A stretch of 64,000 bases of DNA from Mesorhizobium sp. YM1C-6-2 (GTDB lineage Bacteria; Pseudomonadota; Alphaproteobacteria; Rhizobiales; Rhizobiaceae), in assembly GCF_003666685.1 (NCBI RefSeq), contig NZ_RCIZ01000003.1, positions 124,001-188,000 on the forward strand, in the 5' to 3' direction. The notes under the pieces are model-generated. The model searched no databases. It saw only the letters and a list, made by a program, of their open reading frames with translations, and was not told the origin of the DNA. A program made the translations under genes and the position numbers. This document shows positions 43,136 to 51,975 of the stretch, in pieces; position 1 is the stretch's first letter, and every line of letters starts with the position of its first letter.

Positions 43136-44632
43136 TCAGTTCATCGTCGGAATTACGAACTCGGCGCCGTCCTTGACGCCGGACGGCCAGCGCGAGGTGA
43201 CCGTCTTGGTCTTGGTGTAGAAGCGGAAGGCGTCCGGCCCGTGCTGGTTCAGGTCGCCGAAGGACGAGGCCTTCCAGCCGCCGAAGGTATAGTAGGCGAT
43301 CGGCACCGGGATCGGCACGTTGACGCCCACCATGCCGACCTGGACGCGGCTGGCGAAATCGCGCGCGGCGTCGCCGTCGCGGGTGAAGATCGCGACGCCA
43401 TTGCCCATCTCGTGGTCGTTGGTGATCTTCAGCGCATATTCGTAGTTCGGCGCCCGCACCACCGAGAGCACCGGCCCGAAGATCTCTTCCTTGTAGATCT
43501 TCATCTCCGGCGTCACGTCGTCGAACAGGCAGCCGCCCATATAGTAGCCGTTCTCGTAGCCCTGCATCTTGAAGCCGCGGCCGTCGACGACCAGCTTCGC
43601 GCCTTCCTTCACGCCCGCGTCGACGTAACCCTTGACGCGCTCCAGCGCCTGGGCAGTCACCAGCGGGCCGAAATCGGCGGAACCGTCGGTCGAGGGGCCG
43701 ACCTTGAGGCTCTCGACGCGCGGGATGAGCTTGTCCATCAGGCGGTTGGCGGTGTCGTTGCCGACCGGCACGGCGACCGAGATCGCCATGCAGCGCTCGC
43801 CGGCCGAGCCATAGCCGGCGCCGATCAGCGCGTCGACCGTCTGGTCCATGTCGGCGTCGGGCATGATGATCATGTGGTTCTTGGCACCGCCGAAGCACTG
43901 CACGCGCTTGCCGGCTGCGCAGCCCCGCGCATAGATGTACTGCGCGATCGGCGTCGAGCCGACGAAGCCGATGGCCTTGATGTCATGGTCGTCGAGGATG
44001 GCGTCGACCACTTCCTTGTCGCCGTTGACGACATTGAGCACGCCCGCCGGCAGCCCTGCCTCGATGAAGAGTTCGGCGATGCGCAGCGGCACGCCCGGAT
44101 CGCGCTCGGACGGCTTCAGGATGAAGGCGTTGCCGGCGGCCAGCGCCGGGCCGATCTTCCACAGGGGGATCATGGCCGGGAAATTGAACGGGGTGATGCC
44201 GGCCACGACGCCGAGCGGCTGGCGCATCGAATAGGTGTCGATGCCGGTGCCGGCATTGTCGGTGAACTCGCCCTTCATCATGTGCGGGGCGCCGAGCGAC
44301 ACTTCCACCACTTCGAGGCCGCGCTGGATGTCGCCGCGCGCATCGGCGATGGTCTTGCCGTGCTCGCGGGCGAGGATGTCGGCGAGTTCCTCATAGTCGC
44401 GATGCACGAGATCGATGAACTTCATCAGGACGCGCATGCGCCGCTGCGGATTGGTGGCGGCCCAGGCCGGCTGCGCGGCCGAGGCGTTCTCGACGGCGGC
44501 GCGCAGCTCCGCGGCCGAGGCGAGCGCCACCGTGCCGCGCACGGTGCCGTCCATTGGCTGCATCACGTCCTGCTTGCGTCCGCTGGTGCCGGCGACGCGC
44601 TTGCCGCCGATGAAATGGCCGTATTCGATCAT
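43136..44632 (-). CDS. mmsA: CoA-acylating methylmalonate-semialdehyde dehydrogenase
   Basis: This enzyme oxidises methylmalonate (or malonate) semialdehyde to propionyl- or acetyl-CoA in valine, inositol and beta-alanine catabolism. The 498-residue ALDH-fold protein has Cys281 in GSAGERCMA. FGGAKNH stands where other aldehyde dehydrogenases have the general-base Glu (ELGGK), which marks the CoA-dependent class. The ATG at 44630-44632 follows GGGAG. It is divergent from a LysR gene that may regulate it. Confidence 0.94.
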   Translation of the reverse strand: MIEYGHFIGGKRVAGTSGRKQDVMQPMDGTVRGTVALASAAELRAAVENASAAQPAWAATNPQRRMRVLMKFIDLVHRDYEELADILAREHGKTIADARGDIQRGLEVVEVSLGAPHMMKGEFTDNAGTGIDTYSMRQPLGVVAGITPFNFPAMIPLWKIGPALAAGNAFILKPSERDPGVPLRIAELFIEAGLPAGVLNVVNGDKEVVDAILDDHDIKAIGFVGSTPIAQYIYARGCAAGKRVQCFGGAKNHMIIMPDADMDQTVDALIGAGYGSAGERCMAISVAVPVGNDTANRLMDKLIPRVESLKVGPSTDGSADFGPLVTAQALERVKGYVDAGVKEGAKLVVDGRGFKMQGYENGYYMGGCLFDDVTPEMKIYKEEIFGPVLSVVRAPNYEYALKITNDHEMGNGVAIFTRDGDAARDFASRVQVGMVGVNVPIPVPIAYYTFGGWKASSFGDLNQHGPDAFRFYTKTKTVTSRWPSGVKDGAEFVIPTMN

Positions 44633-44774
44633 GACTCGCTCCCTGGCGTTTCTCTGGTGGCTCGGATTGTCCCGCTTTGCGCCTGTCTTTGCAACGCGAG
44701 CCGGCACGCAACCGTTGTGCGTTAAATAAAGAACGACGTTGGCGATCCCTTGAATTTCTGCATAGATAGATCCC

Positions 44775-45656
44775 ATGAACTGGGACGACGTCAGAATCTT
44801 CCTGGCCGTCGCCCGCGCCGGCCAGATCCTCGGCGCGGCGCGGCGGCTGGAGCTCAACCACGCCACCGTGTCGCGCCGCGTCGCCACGCTCGAGGACGCG
44901 CTCGGTGCAAAGCTCTTTCGCCGGCTCACCACGGGCAGCGAACTGACGCCGGCGGGTGAGCGTTTCCTCGGCGTCGCCGAGCGCATGGAGGCCGACATGA
45001 TCGCCGCCCGCTCGGAACTTGCCGGCGGCGACGAGGCCGTCTCCGGCACGGTCCGAATCGGCGCGCCGGACGGCTTCGGCGTCGCCTACCTCGCGTCGCG
45101 GCTCGGCACGCTGACCGCCCAGCACCCAGACCTGAAGATCCAGCTCGTGCCGGTGCCCCGTTCCTTCTCCCTGTCGCGGCGCGAGGCCGACATCGCCATC
45201 ACCACCGAACGTCCGTCGGAAGGCAGGCTGGTGGCGCAGAAGCTCGTCGACTATTCGCTGGGCCTCTACGCCTCTCGCGCCTATGCCGACGCCAACGGCC
45301 TGCCGGCCAGCCAGGCAGAACTCAAGGCGCATCGCCTGGTCGGCTACGTGCCGGACCTCGTCTTCAGTCCCTCGCTCGCCTATGCGCAGGAGTTCAGCCC
45401 CGACTGGGACGCCGCCTTCTCGATCTCCTCGGCGCTCGGCCAGGTCGAGGCCGTGCGCTCGGGGGCGGGCATCGGCATATTGCACGCCTTCATCGCCCGC
45501 TCGCTGCCGGAGCTTGTACCAGTCGCCGCCGCAAAACCCATCCGCCGCGCCTACTGGCTCGTCTACCACGAGAGCGTGCGGCCGCTGAGGCGCATCCAGG
45601 CGGTAGCGGGTTTCATCACCAAGGCGGTGGAGCGCGAGAAGCGGCTCTTCGGCTGA
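44775..45656 (+). CDS. LysR-family transcriptional regulator
   Basis: This 293-residue regulator has an N-terminal HTH (DDVRIFLAVARAGQILGAARRL; NHATVSRRVATLE) and a C-terminal periplasmic-binding-like effector domain. It is divergent from mmsA with 142 bases between the starts, the classical LysR target arrangement. It also lies 120 bases upstream of the phospholipase operon on the same strand, so control of either is possible; mmsA is more likely. Confidence 0.9.
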   Translation: MNWDDVRIFLAVARAGQILGAARRLELNHATVSRRVATLEDALGAKLFRRLTTGSELTPAGERFLGVAERMEADMIAARSELAGGDEAVSGTVRIGAPDGFGVAYLASRLGTLTAQHPDLKIQLVPVPRSFSLSRREADIAITTERPSEGRLVAQKLVDYSLGLYASRAYADANGLPASQAELKAHRLVGYVPDLVFSPSLAYAQEFSPDWDAAFSISSALGQVEAVRSGAGIGILHAFIARSLPELVPVAAAKPIRRAYWLVYHESVRPLRRIQAVAGFITKAVEREKRLFG

Positions 45657-45776
45657 GCACAGGCATCCGGGTGGAAATCGCACCGCCTTGCAACGCAACC
45701 GGAGCGGGACGCCACAGTTTGCGCTACATTGCCGGCTTGCTTGGGATGCCGCCCGCCCGGAAACACCGCCGACGCC

Positions 45777-46247
45777 ATGCGTTTCGAATTCGCTGCCGCA
45801 TCGATCGTCCTCGCCGCGCTCTCGGTTGCGGCCTGCTCGAATCCCTGGGGAACGAAGCCGGTGAGCGAACTGCCGAAGCCGCTTCGTTATGCCGTCGCCA
45901 AGCCGTCCAACTTCGTCTTCGGCAATTATTGCGGCCTCGGCACGCGCACCGGCGACCTCACCGCCAAACCGGTGGACAGGCTCGACATGATCTGCTTCCG
46001 TCACGACAGTTGTTATGTCGACCGCAAGAACCATTGCGATTGCGATTCCGCGCTGGTGCGCGACGCCTCCGCCGTCCGCGACGACGAGATGCTGCCGAAG
46101 AAGATGCGCCGGCAGGCGGCGCTACTCGTCAACACCTTCTCGCTCGGCGTCTGCAAGGTCTTTCCGCAAGGCTTCATGCCGCCGCGCCCGCGCGACAGAC
46201 GCGAGCTCGGCCTGCCGCCGGCCCAGCCAGTGATGTCCACCGGATGA
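45777..46247 (+). CDS. Phospholipase A2-like lipoprotein
   Basis: This is a 156-residue lipoprotein. Its signal peptide ends in lipobox SVAAC (Cys20), followed by SNPWG, so outer-membrane sorting is likely. Residues 49-90 carry the secretory PLA2 signature: the calcium-loop-like YCGLGTRTG (51-59) and KPVDRLDMICFRHDSCY, with Cys73, the His76-Asp77 catalytic pair and Cys79, then a further Cys pair (87, 89). A basic C-terminal part follows. The likely activity is cleavage of the sn-2 acyl chain of phospholipids. Its TGA overlaps the ATG of the PLD-like gene (ATGA). Confidence 0.8.
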   Translation: MRFEFAAASIVLAALSVAACSNPWGTKPVSELPKPLRYAVAKPSNFVFGNYCGLGTRTGDLTAKPVDRLDMICFRHDSCYVDRKNHCDCDSALVRDASAVRDDEMLPKKMRRQAALLVNTFSLGVCKVFPQGFMPPRPRDRRELGLPPAQPVMSTG

Positions 46248-48382
46248 GGTCGGTCCGGCCGGCCGTCGCCACGGCGGCGCTTTGCTGCGCCGCCGTGTTG
46301 CTCGCCGCCTGCGCCGGCCCGCTTGCCGGCATCGACACGGACTGCCGGCTGGCGCCGGGCGAGACGCGTTGCAGCGTGGCGTCGCTGGAGACGGCGCTGC
46401 TGCCCGGCGTGGGGTCGGAGGACGCCGACTATGCCAGCGGCTTCCTGGCGCTGCTTGCCGAACAGAAGCTCGGCGAAGCCGACCGCGCCAACGGCACAGG
46501 GCCGTTCGGTCGCGACGTCGACACGATCACCAACCGCGACTTCCTCGCCGCCTATCGCGGGCTGGAGCGGGCCGCCGACAGGTCCCGCCTGCTGCCGTCG
46601 CGCAAGGCCAAGAGCGGCAGCTTCTCCGCGGCCTGGCGCCTGTCGCGCCAGACGCTCTATATCGACGCCGATGCGCTCGATCGCGACGCCGGCACCTTCT
46701 TCTTCTCCGGCCTGCAGGCGCGAGAGATCGAGATCGATGTCAGGCAGATCGGCGGCGGCCCTGCCAACATCTCGGGCCGCTGCGACGGCCAGATGGCCGT
46801 GGGGCCGGGCCGGCGCATCGTGCAGCCGGGCGAGACGCTGCATCTCAGCCTCACCGGTGCGGTCACCTCCGGCAGCGCCTCGGTGCTTTTTCCCGGTCCC
46901 GATCTCAGGCGCTGCGACCTTTCTGTCCGCTCGAAAGGGAAGATCCGCCGCCTGACATTGCTGCGCGAAGAGAAAGCCGACAGGAAGCTCGCCCGCCTCG
47001 ACAGCCTCTACCAGCGCTGCCCGTCTCCCGACCCGCAAAAGCTCTCGCCGCTCGAGCGCGTCTTCCATGCCAGCCGCGAACTCTCGCAGACCTGCCCGAT
47101 GGTGCTGGGCACGCCCCGCCTGCTTCTCAATTCACGCGAGGGGTTCAACGCCAAGGTCGAGGCGCTGGCCGGAACCCGACTGTCCGACGCCTTCTTCGAC
47201 GCCGGCGATCCGGAGGCGCCGATCGATCTGACCCATGCGCCAAAACTCAAGCTGATCTACTTCTCCTATCTCGACTACAAGGCTGATTTTTCCGGCCGGG
47301 TCATGGAGCGGCTGATCCGCCACCACGCGGCGCGCGGCACCAAGGTGCGCATCATGGTCACCGACGTGTTGCAGCGGGAGAAGGACCGCGTGCTGCTCGA
47401 AAGGCTGGCGGCCGACCATCCCAATGTCCAGCTACAGGAGTTTTCCTGGAAACCGGCGACCGGCGCGCCGGTCGGCGAGCAGCTCTCGCAGTTCTACAAG
47501 ACCCACCATGTCAAGATGCTGGCGACGCTAGCCGCCGACCGCAGGCGTTCGCGCGCCATCATCGGCGGCCGCAACATCCATGACGGCTTCCTCTTTCACG
47601 AGCCGCTCGACCTGTCGCGCTATCCCGAGCTGCACCAGTATGGCCGCACCAACGGGCTGTCGCTCAACTACTATTCAAACTGGAGCGACTTCGAGATCGA
47701 GTTCGAGCAGCCGAAGACGGTGGAGACGCTCGTCGCGCATCTCGCCACGCTCTGGCATCGCGACGCCAGGACCGACCTGGCGCGGCCCTTCTCAATCGAA
47801 GGCAAGACGGTGAGGCGACCGCCGGCCGGCGCCAGCGCGCGCCATTTCATCTCGGTGCCCTACGCAGACGGGCGGGCGCTCGAGGATTATTATGTCGAGC
47901 TGATCGACGCCGCCGCCGAGACTGTCGAGATCGTCAATCCCTATCTCAACCTGACGCAGAAGCTCGCCGACGCCTTCGGCCGCGCGATCGACCGCGGGGT
48001 CGCGATCACGCTGGTCACCCGCATCGACCTCAAGGGCGATTTCGGCGGCCAGTTCCTCACCGAGCTCAACGAGCTTTTCGTCGAGAAATATGCCAGCCGC
48101 ATCACCATGTACGAATTCCGCGCGCCGGATGTCGTGCTGCATTCGAAGATCCTCATGATCGACGGCCGCTACGTCTCCGTCTCCTCGGTCAATCTCAACA
48201 ACCGCAGCTTCATGCAGGACAGCGAGAACGGCATCGCCGTGCTCGATCCCGCTTTCTACCGGCGCATGAAGCCGGTCTTCGATTACTACGTGACCCGTTC
48301 GCGACGGGTCGACCCGGACGTCCACGTGCCGCTCTTCTATCGCTTCCTGTTCTCGACGCAGCATTTTCGCGAGGCGTTCTGA
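46244..48382 (+). CDS. Phospholipase D-like (cardiolipin synthase-type) lipoprotein
   Basis: This is a 712-residue lipoprotein with lipobox LLAAC (Cys23). About 290 residues that I do not recognise precede a PLD catalytic half. The first HKD-like motif is imperfect: His422-x-Lys424 with Asp432 seven rather than four residues after Lys, followed by IIGGRNIHDGF. The second is canonical: His633-x-Lys635-x4-Asp640 in HSKILMID, followed by VNLNNRS. The closest recognised type is the ClsC/YmdC-like PLD group. It is translationally coupled to the PLA2-like gene. The ATG at 46244 is chosen because the signal peptide begins there. Confidence 0.8.
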   Translation: MRSVRPAVATAALCCAAVLLAACAGPLAGIDTDCRLAPGETRCSVASLETALLPGVGSEDADYASGFLALLAEQKLGEADRANGTGPFGRDVDTITNRDFLAAYRGLERAADRSRLLPSRKAKSGSFSAAWRLSRQTLYIDADALDRDAGTFFFSGLQAREIEIDVRQIGGGPANISGRCDGQMAVGPGRRIVQPGETLHLSLTGAVTSGSASVLFPGPDLRRCDLSVRSKGKIRRLTLLREEKADRKLARLDSLYQRCPSPDPQKLSPLERVFHASRELSQTCPMVLGTPRLLLNSREGFNAKVEALAGTRLSDAFFDAGDPEAPIDLTHAPKLKLIYFSYLDYKADFSGRVMERLIRHHAARGTKVRIMVTDVLQREKDRVLLERLAADHPNVQLQEFSWKPATGAPVGEQLSQFYKTHHVKMLATLAADRRRSRAIIGGRNIHDGFLFHEPLDLSRYPELHQYGRTNGLSLNYYSNWSDFEIEFEQPKTVETLVAHLATLWHRDARTDLARPFSIEGKTVRRPPAGASARHFISVPYADGRALEDYYVELIDAAAETVEIVNPYLNLTQKLADAFGRAIDRGVAITLVTRIDLKGDFGGQFLTELNELFVEKYASRITMYEFRAPDVVLHSKILMIDGRYVSVSSVNLNNRSFMQDSENGIAVLDPAFYRRMKPVFDYYVTRSRRVDPDVHVPLFYRFLFSTQHFREAF

Positions 48383-48436
48383 CCGGCTTTCCACGACGGG
48401 GCGCTGCGAAACCGTCCCGGAAGGGCATCGGTTAAC

Positions 48437-48463
48437 GCCCGGAAAACACGGGGCTTTCCGGGC
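48437..48463 (+). terminator. Hairpin after the phospholipase operon
   Basis: GCCCGGAAA (48437-48445) pairs exactly with TTTCCGGGC (48455-48463) around a nine-base loop, 54 bases after the PLD-like gene stop. There is no U-tract, so termination efficiency is uncertain. Confidence 0.5.
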
Positions 48464-48540
48464 CGGAATGCCAAAATGCTGCGCTGCGAAAATCTGAAAT
48501 TCCCGTAAAGCATTGCAAATGAACGAAAAATGTGCGCATA

Positions 48541-48556
48541 TTGAATGAACATTCAA
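48541..48556. promoter_or_regulatory. Palindromic operator at the Rieske oxygenase gene
   Basis: TTGAATGAACATTCAA is a palindrome with perfect 7-bp arms. A near-identical site occurs at 56467-56482. It overlaps an in-frame ATG at 48545, which argues for the next ATG (48575) as the real start. The size and symmetry fit a TetR-type repressor. Confidence 0.65.
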
Positions 48557-48574
48557 CAATTTCAGAGCGCTCAC

Positions 48575-49774
48575 ATGAACCCACATCTTCGGAACGTGGC
48601 CGTCCCGAACGATTGGGACAGGCGGGGTCTGCCAGGCTGGGCCTATCACAGCCCGGCCCTTCTCGAGCTCGAGAAGGAGCATGTCTTCCGCAATCACTGG
48701 CAGATCGCCGGCCATGTGTCCGACGTGCCGGATCCGGGCGACTATCTCACCATGGACGTCGTCGGCGAGCGCGCGCTCATCGTGCGCGGCAAGGACGGCG
48801 TGGTGCGCGGCTTCCACAATATCTGCCGCCACCGCGGCAGCCGCGTCGTCGCCGAGAACCAGGGCAACTGCAAGAACGCTCTGGTCTGCCCCTTCCACGG
48901 CTGGGTCTACAATCTCGACGGCACGCTGCGCGGGGCGGCCCGCCCGCGTTCCTTCCCGGACCTCGACAAGGACGAGTTCGGCCTCATGCCGCTCGACCTG
49001 GAAGTGTGGATGGGCTTCATCTTCATCCGCTTCCATCCTGGCCCGCAGCCTTCGGTCGCCGAGCTGATGAAGCCGGTCGAGGCCGAGATGGCGCATTACG
49101 ACGCCGCCAACATGGTTCCCTCCTGGGGCATCTGGACCCAGACCTCGCCGGTCAACTGGAAGTCGGTGCGCGACGTCGACAATGAGGGCTATCACGTCGC
49201 CATGGCGCATCCGGCGCTGCAGGACCTCTACGGCGCGACCTATTTCGACGAGCCTTTCGTCGGCGGCGTGTCGCGCTCCTTCGCGACCTACAATCCGCAT
49301 GCCGGCCGCCGCTGGAGCGTGAAGAACTACGTCAAGTTCGCGCCCGAGCCGGCGCGCCTGCCGGAGGTGCTGCGCAAGGCCTGGCTCTACTACGGCATCT
49401 TCCCCAACAACGTCATGGCGATGACGCCTGAATCGGTGCAGTTCTACCAGGAGTTCCCGCTGTCGACCGGCGAGACGGTGCTGCGCGGCGCGATCTACCG
49501 CTACAGGGACGAGACCCGCGAGCAGGCCGCGGCGCGCTACCTCGCCTTCCGCATTGACCGCGACACCATGGCCGAGGACGTGCAGCTCTCGGTGTGGTCG
49601 AACGAATCCATGCTGTCGCAGTCCTTTGCCGGCTTCTATCTCTCTGACCTCGAATACGGCGTGCGCACCCACCACGACCATCTGCGCGACCGGCTGCCGG
49701 TGCTCGGCCTCGAAACCGCGCCCGAGGAGAAGGACATGGCCAACCTCAACGCGGCGCTGCTCAGCCGGAGCTGA
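48575..49774 (+). CDS. Rieske non-heme iron oxygenase, alpha subunit
   Basis: This 399-residue oxygenase has an N-terminal Rieske [2Fe-2S] domain with Cys84-x-His86 (CRHRG) and Cys105-x2-His108 (CPFHGW). The C-terminal catalytic domain carries RDVDNEGYHVAMAHPAL, the bridging Asp and Fe-ligand histidines. The sequence resembles the GbcA/stachydrine-demethylase branch that attacks quaternary or methylated amines more than classical aromatic dioxygenases; this is a judgement by eye. No reductase gene is adjacent. A shared operator links it to the aminotransferase and Pot-type transporter at 55-59.6 kb. Confidence 0.87.
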   Translation: MNPHLRNVAVPNDWDRRGLPGWAYHSPALLELEKEHVFRNHWQIAGHVSDVPDPGDYLTMDVVGERALIVRGKDGVVRGFHNICRHRGSRVVAENQGNCKNALVCPFHGWVYNLDGTLRGAARPRSFPDLDKDEFGLMPLDLEVWMGFIFIRFHPGPQPSVAELMKPVEAEMAHYDAANMVPSWGIWTQTSPVNWKSVRDVDNEGYHVAMAHPALQDLYGATYFDEPFVGGVSRSFATYNPHAGRRWSVKNYVKFAPEPARLPEVLRKAWLYYGIFPNNVMAMTPESVQFYQEFPLSTGETVLRGAIYRYRDETREQAAARYLAFRIDRDTMAEDVQLSVWSNESMLSQSFAGFYLSDLEYGVRTHHDHLRDRLPVLGLETAPEEKDMANLNAALLSRS

Positions 49775-49800
49775 ACGGCGCCGGCCGCAGGACCGGCGAC

Positions 49801-50724
49801 CTAGTTGCTGGCCACCTTCTTCTTCGCCGCGACGTAGTTCTCGCGCTCGTCATAGGACACTTCGACCGCCCCTTTCGCCTTGAGCGAGAGGCGGTTCAGA
49901 TAGTTGTCCATGTGGTGGTCCTTGAGATTGGCGAAATTCAGCGAGCGGCCGAACTCGCCGATCGAGATGCGGTCCGCATCATGGGTCGGCAGGAAAACGT
50001 AATGCGGCCCTTCTAGCAGGATGATCTCCGGGCCTGCATGCTCGTAGACGCCATAGACGCGGTTGACGATGGTGGTCGGCGGCAGCATGGGGACGATGTC
50101 GTTCTCGTCGACGACGCGGGTGAGCGACAGGAAGCCCAGCCTGCCGACGCCGTCGGTGGTGGTGAATTTCGGCTGGCCGAAGGTGATCACCCTGTCGACC
50201 TTGTAGCCGTCCTCGACCATGTGGATGGCGAGCAGCGCGGCAAGCGCGCCGCCCAGCGAGTGCCCGGTGATGTAGGTCCTGTAGCCCGGCTTCAGGTACG
50301 GCTTCATGTCGGCGTAGAGGACCCGCGCCGTCGCGTCGAAACCGGCATGGACGGGGATGGCGAGCGCCAGATCCTCGCGAATCCTCATCTCGACGTCCTC
50401 GATGAGGTTCTTCCGGTTGGCGGTCCCGCGTATGGCGATGTACTGGACCTTCGCCCTGTCGTCCCGCTCGATGAAATATTGCGCGTCGGTCTTGCCGGGC
50501 GCGCTGACGCGCACGGTGGCCGGATACTGGCCTCGGATGACCGCTTCCTCCGCATAGGCGGCCTTGGCCCGGCCGGCATAGGCGGTGAGCTCGACGAAAT
50601 CGATCTTGGTCGGCGTGATGGTCGAGCCGAGCGCCTGCAGCTCGCGTTTTGAAACGCCGACGCAGGCGGTGAGTGCCATCAGGCACACCAGAACGATTGC
50701 CGGCTGCGCGAGGCGAGGCCGCAT
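49801..50724 (-). CDS. Class 3 lipase-family lipoprotein
   Basis: This 307-residue lipoprotein (lipobox LTAC, Cys21) has an alpha/beta-hydrolase domain. The nucleophile is Ser156 in GHSLGG, Asp209 lies in VVDENDIVP, and a candidate catalytic His sits in the C-terminal part (PHYVFLPTHD or DHHMDNY). The fold and motif fit the class 3 lipase family. The ATG at 50722-50724 starts the signal peptide; the upstream in-frame region is not signal-like. A single gene converging on the Rieske gene. Confidence 0.85.
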   Translation of the reverse strand: MRPRLAQPAIVLVCLMALTACVGVSKRELQALGSTITPTKIDFVELTAYAGRAKAAYAEEAVIRGQYPATVRVSAPGKTDAQYFIERDDRAKVQYIAIRGTANRKNLIEDVEMRIREDLALAIPVHAGFDATARVLYADMKPYLKPGYRTYITGHSLGGALAALLAIHMVEDGYKVDRVITFGQPKFTTTDGVGRLGFLSLTRVVDENDIVPMLPPTTIVNRVYGVYEHAGPEIILLEGPHYVFLPTHDADRISIGEFGRSLNFANLKDHHMDNYLNRLSLKAKGAVEVSYDERENYVAAKKKVASN

Positions 50725-50880
50725 ATGGGAACCCCCGTAGGACGTCGACCGAACCTGAATCCGGCTTCTTACCGTGTCGACGCTCAACCGGAATCTACAT
50801 GAAACAGGCCGCCGCCGCCATGGAGGTCGATGCTTAGCATTGTTTGGATGGCAGATTCACGAATGCTGTGACCGACCAAG

Positions 50881-51975
50881 TCAGCCGAGCGGCTTCGACA
50901 TCGCCTTCAGGAACCGCACGCCGCCATCGTCGGTCGCCTCGCCGAGCGCGACATCCATGAAGCCGTCGGTCACGCGGGCGAGGCCGAAGCCGCCCAGATA
51001 GGCCGCCGTCGGCTTGAACAGGTCGTAGCCGCCGCGGTTGTAGATCATCGGCGTGTCGTGCTCGTGGCCGTGGAATATGCCGGCGACGTTGTACGGCTTC
51101 ACCGTGTCCAGCAATGCAGCGCGCTGCTCTTCGCTCCACCAGTGCGGCGGGCCGGCGCCCTCGTCGTCGAAGGTTACCGCCGTCGGGTCCCACCGCTCGA
51201 TGGAGAAGGTGTCCCAGCCATAATGCTGGAAGAGCACGACCGGACGGCCGTCGCCGGCATGCTGCGCAAGGTCCTGCGCCAGCCAGCCGAGGGAGCTTGC
51301 CGCGCCCTTGTTGGTGTCGCCGCCGAAGCGATGGAGCTGCACCAGGTGCAGCCTGTCCCAGTTCCATGAATAGCAGTCGGAGGCGACGTCGTAATTGTCG
51401 GCGGGGGCGATCGGCTTGAAGAAGACGCCCGGCCTGTGGTTCAGCTCGACATAGTCGCGCAGCTCGCGGCGGTACCAGTCGACTTCGCCCTTGGGTCCGT
51501 CCTGGTCGAGGTCGTGGTTGCCGAGGCCGGCATAGACGGGGAAATGCACTTCGTCCTCGCCGTCTCCCCGCTGGTAGCGCCGGCTGAACTGGAGGATCTG
51601 GAAACCTTCCTCCGGCTCCGCCCGCTGGCCGCCGCCATCATCCGTCATGTCGCCGGCAAGCACGACGCCGCGCGGGGTGGCGACCCTCTCCCCGGCGGAG
51701 CGCAGGGGTGTCGCCGCGCCGTCGATCGTCGCGGGCCAGCTCGCTTCCCCGATGCGGTTCAGCGCGCGGATGTGGCGCAACAGGTTCTCGTCGGTCTTGC
51801 CCTCCTCCTTGCAGTTCGGGCTCAGCCCGTTGCGGGTGCGGCAGGCATGCACGTCGTTGATGAAGAGGAAGGTGACGTCGGTCGTGGATTGTGCGCGGGC
51901 AGAACGGCCGCCGAGCACAGCGAAACCTGCCATGCCGGCAAGCATGCTGCGGCGGGAAAGGCGCGGCGCGGTCAT
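50881..51975 (-). CDS. Tat-exported metallophosphoesterase
   Basis: This 364-residue protein has a twin-arginine signal (LSRRSMLAGMAGFAVLGG). The calcineurin-like metal motifs appear in order: FLFINDVH, VLAGDMTDDG, GLGNHDLDQ and FHGHEHDTP. The substrate is unknown; the closest types are phosphodiesterase or acid phosphatase-like MPEs. The ATG overlaps the TGA of the upstream methyltransferase gene, so the two are likely co-transcribed although one product is cytosolic and the other exported. Confidence 0.87.
   Translation of the reverse strand: MTAPRLSRRSMLAGMAGFAVLGGRSARAQSTTDVTFLFINDVHACRTRNGLSPNCKEEGKTDENLLRHIRALNRIGEASWPATIDGAATPLRSAGERVATPRGVVLAGDMTDDGGGQRAEPEEGFQILQFSRRYQRGDGEDEVHFPVYAGLGNHDLDQDGPKGEVDWYRRELRDYVELNHRPGVFFKPIAPADNYDVASDCYSWNWDRLHLVQLHRFGGDTNKGAASSLGWLAQDLAQHAGDGRPVVLFQHYGWDTFSIERWDPTAVTFDDEGAGPPHWWSEEQRAALLDTVKPYNVAGIFHGHEHDTPMIYNRGGYDLFKPTAAYLGGFGLARVTDGFMDVALGEATDDGGVRFLKAMSKPLG

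Noticed and set aside
45671..46243. In-frame extension upstream of the PLD-like gene, covering the PLA2-like gene
   Set aside because: The PLA2 frame shows a clear signal peptide and catalytic motif, and the PLD frame has its own signal peptide beginning at 46244. The extension is an out-of-frame reading of the PLA2 gene.
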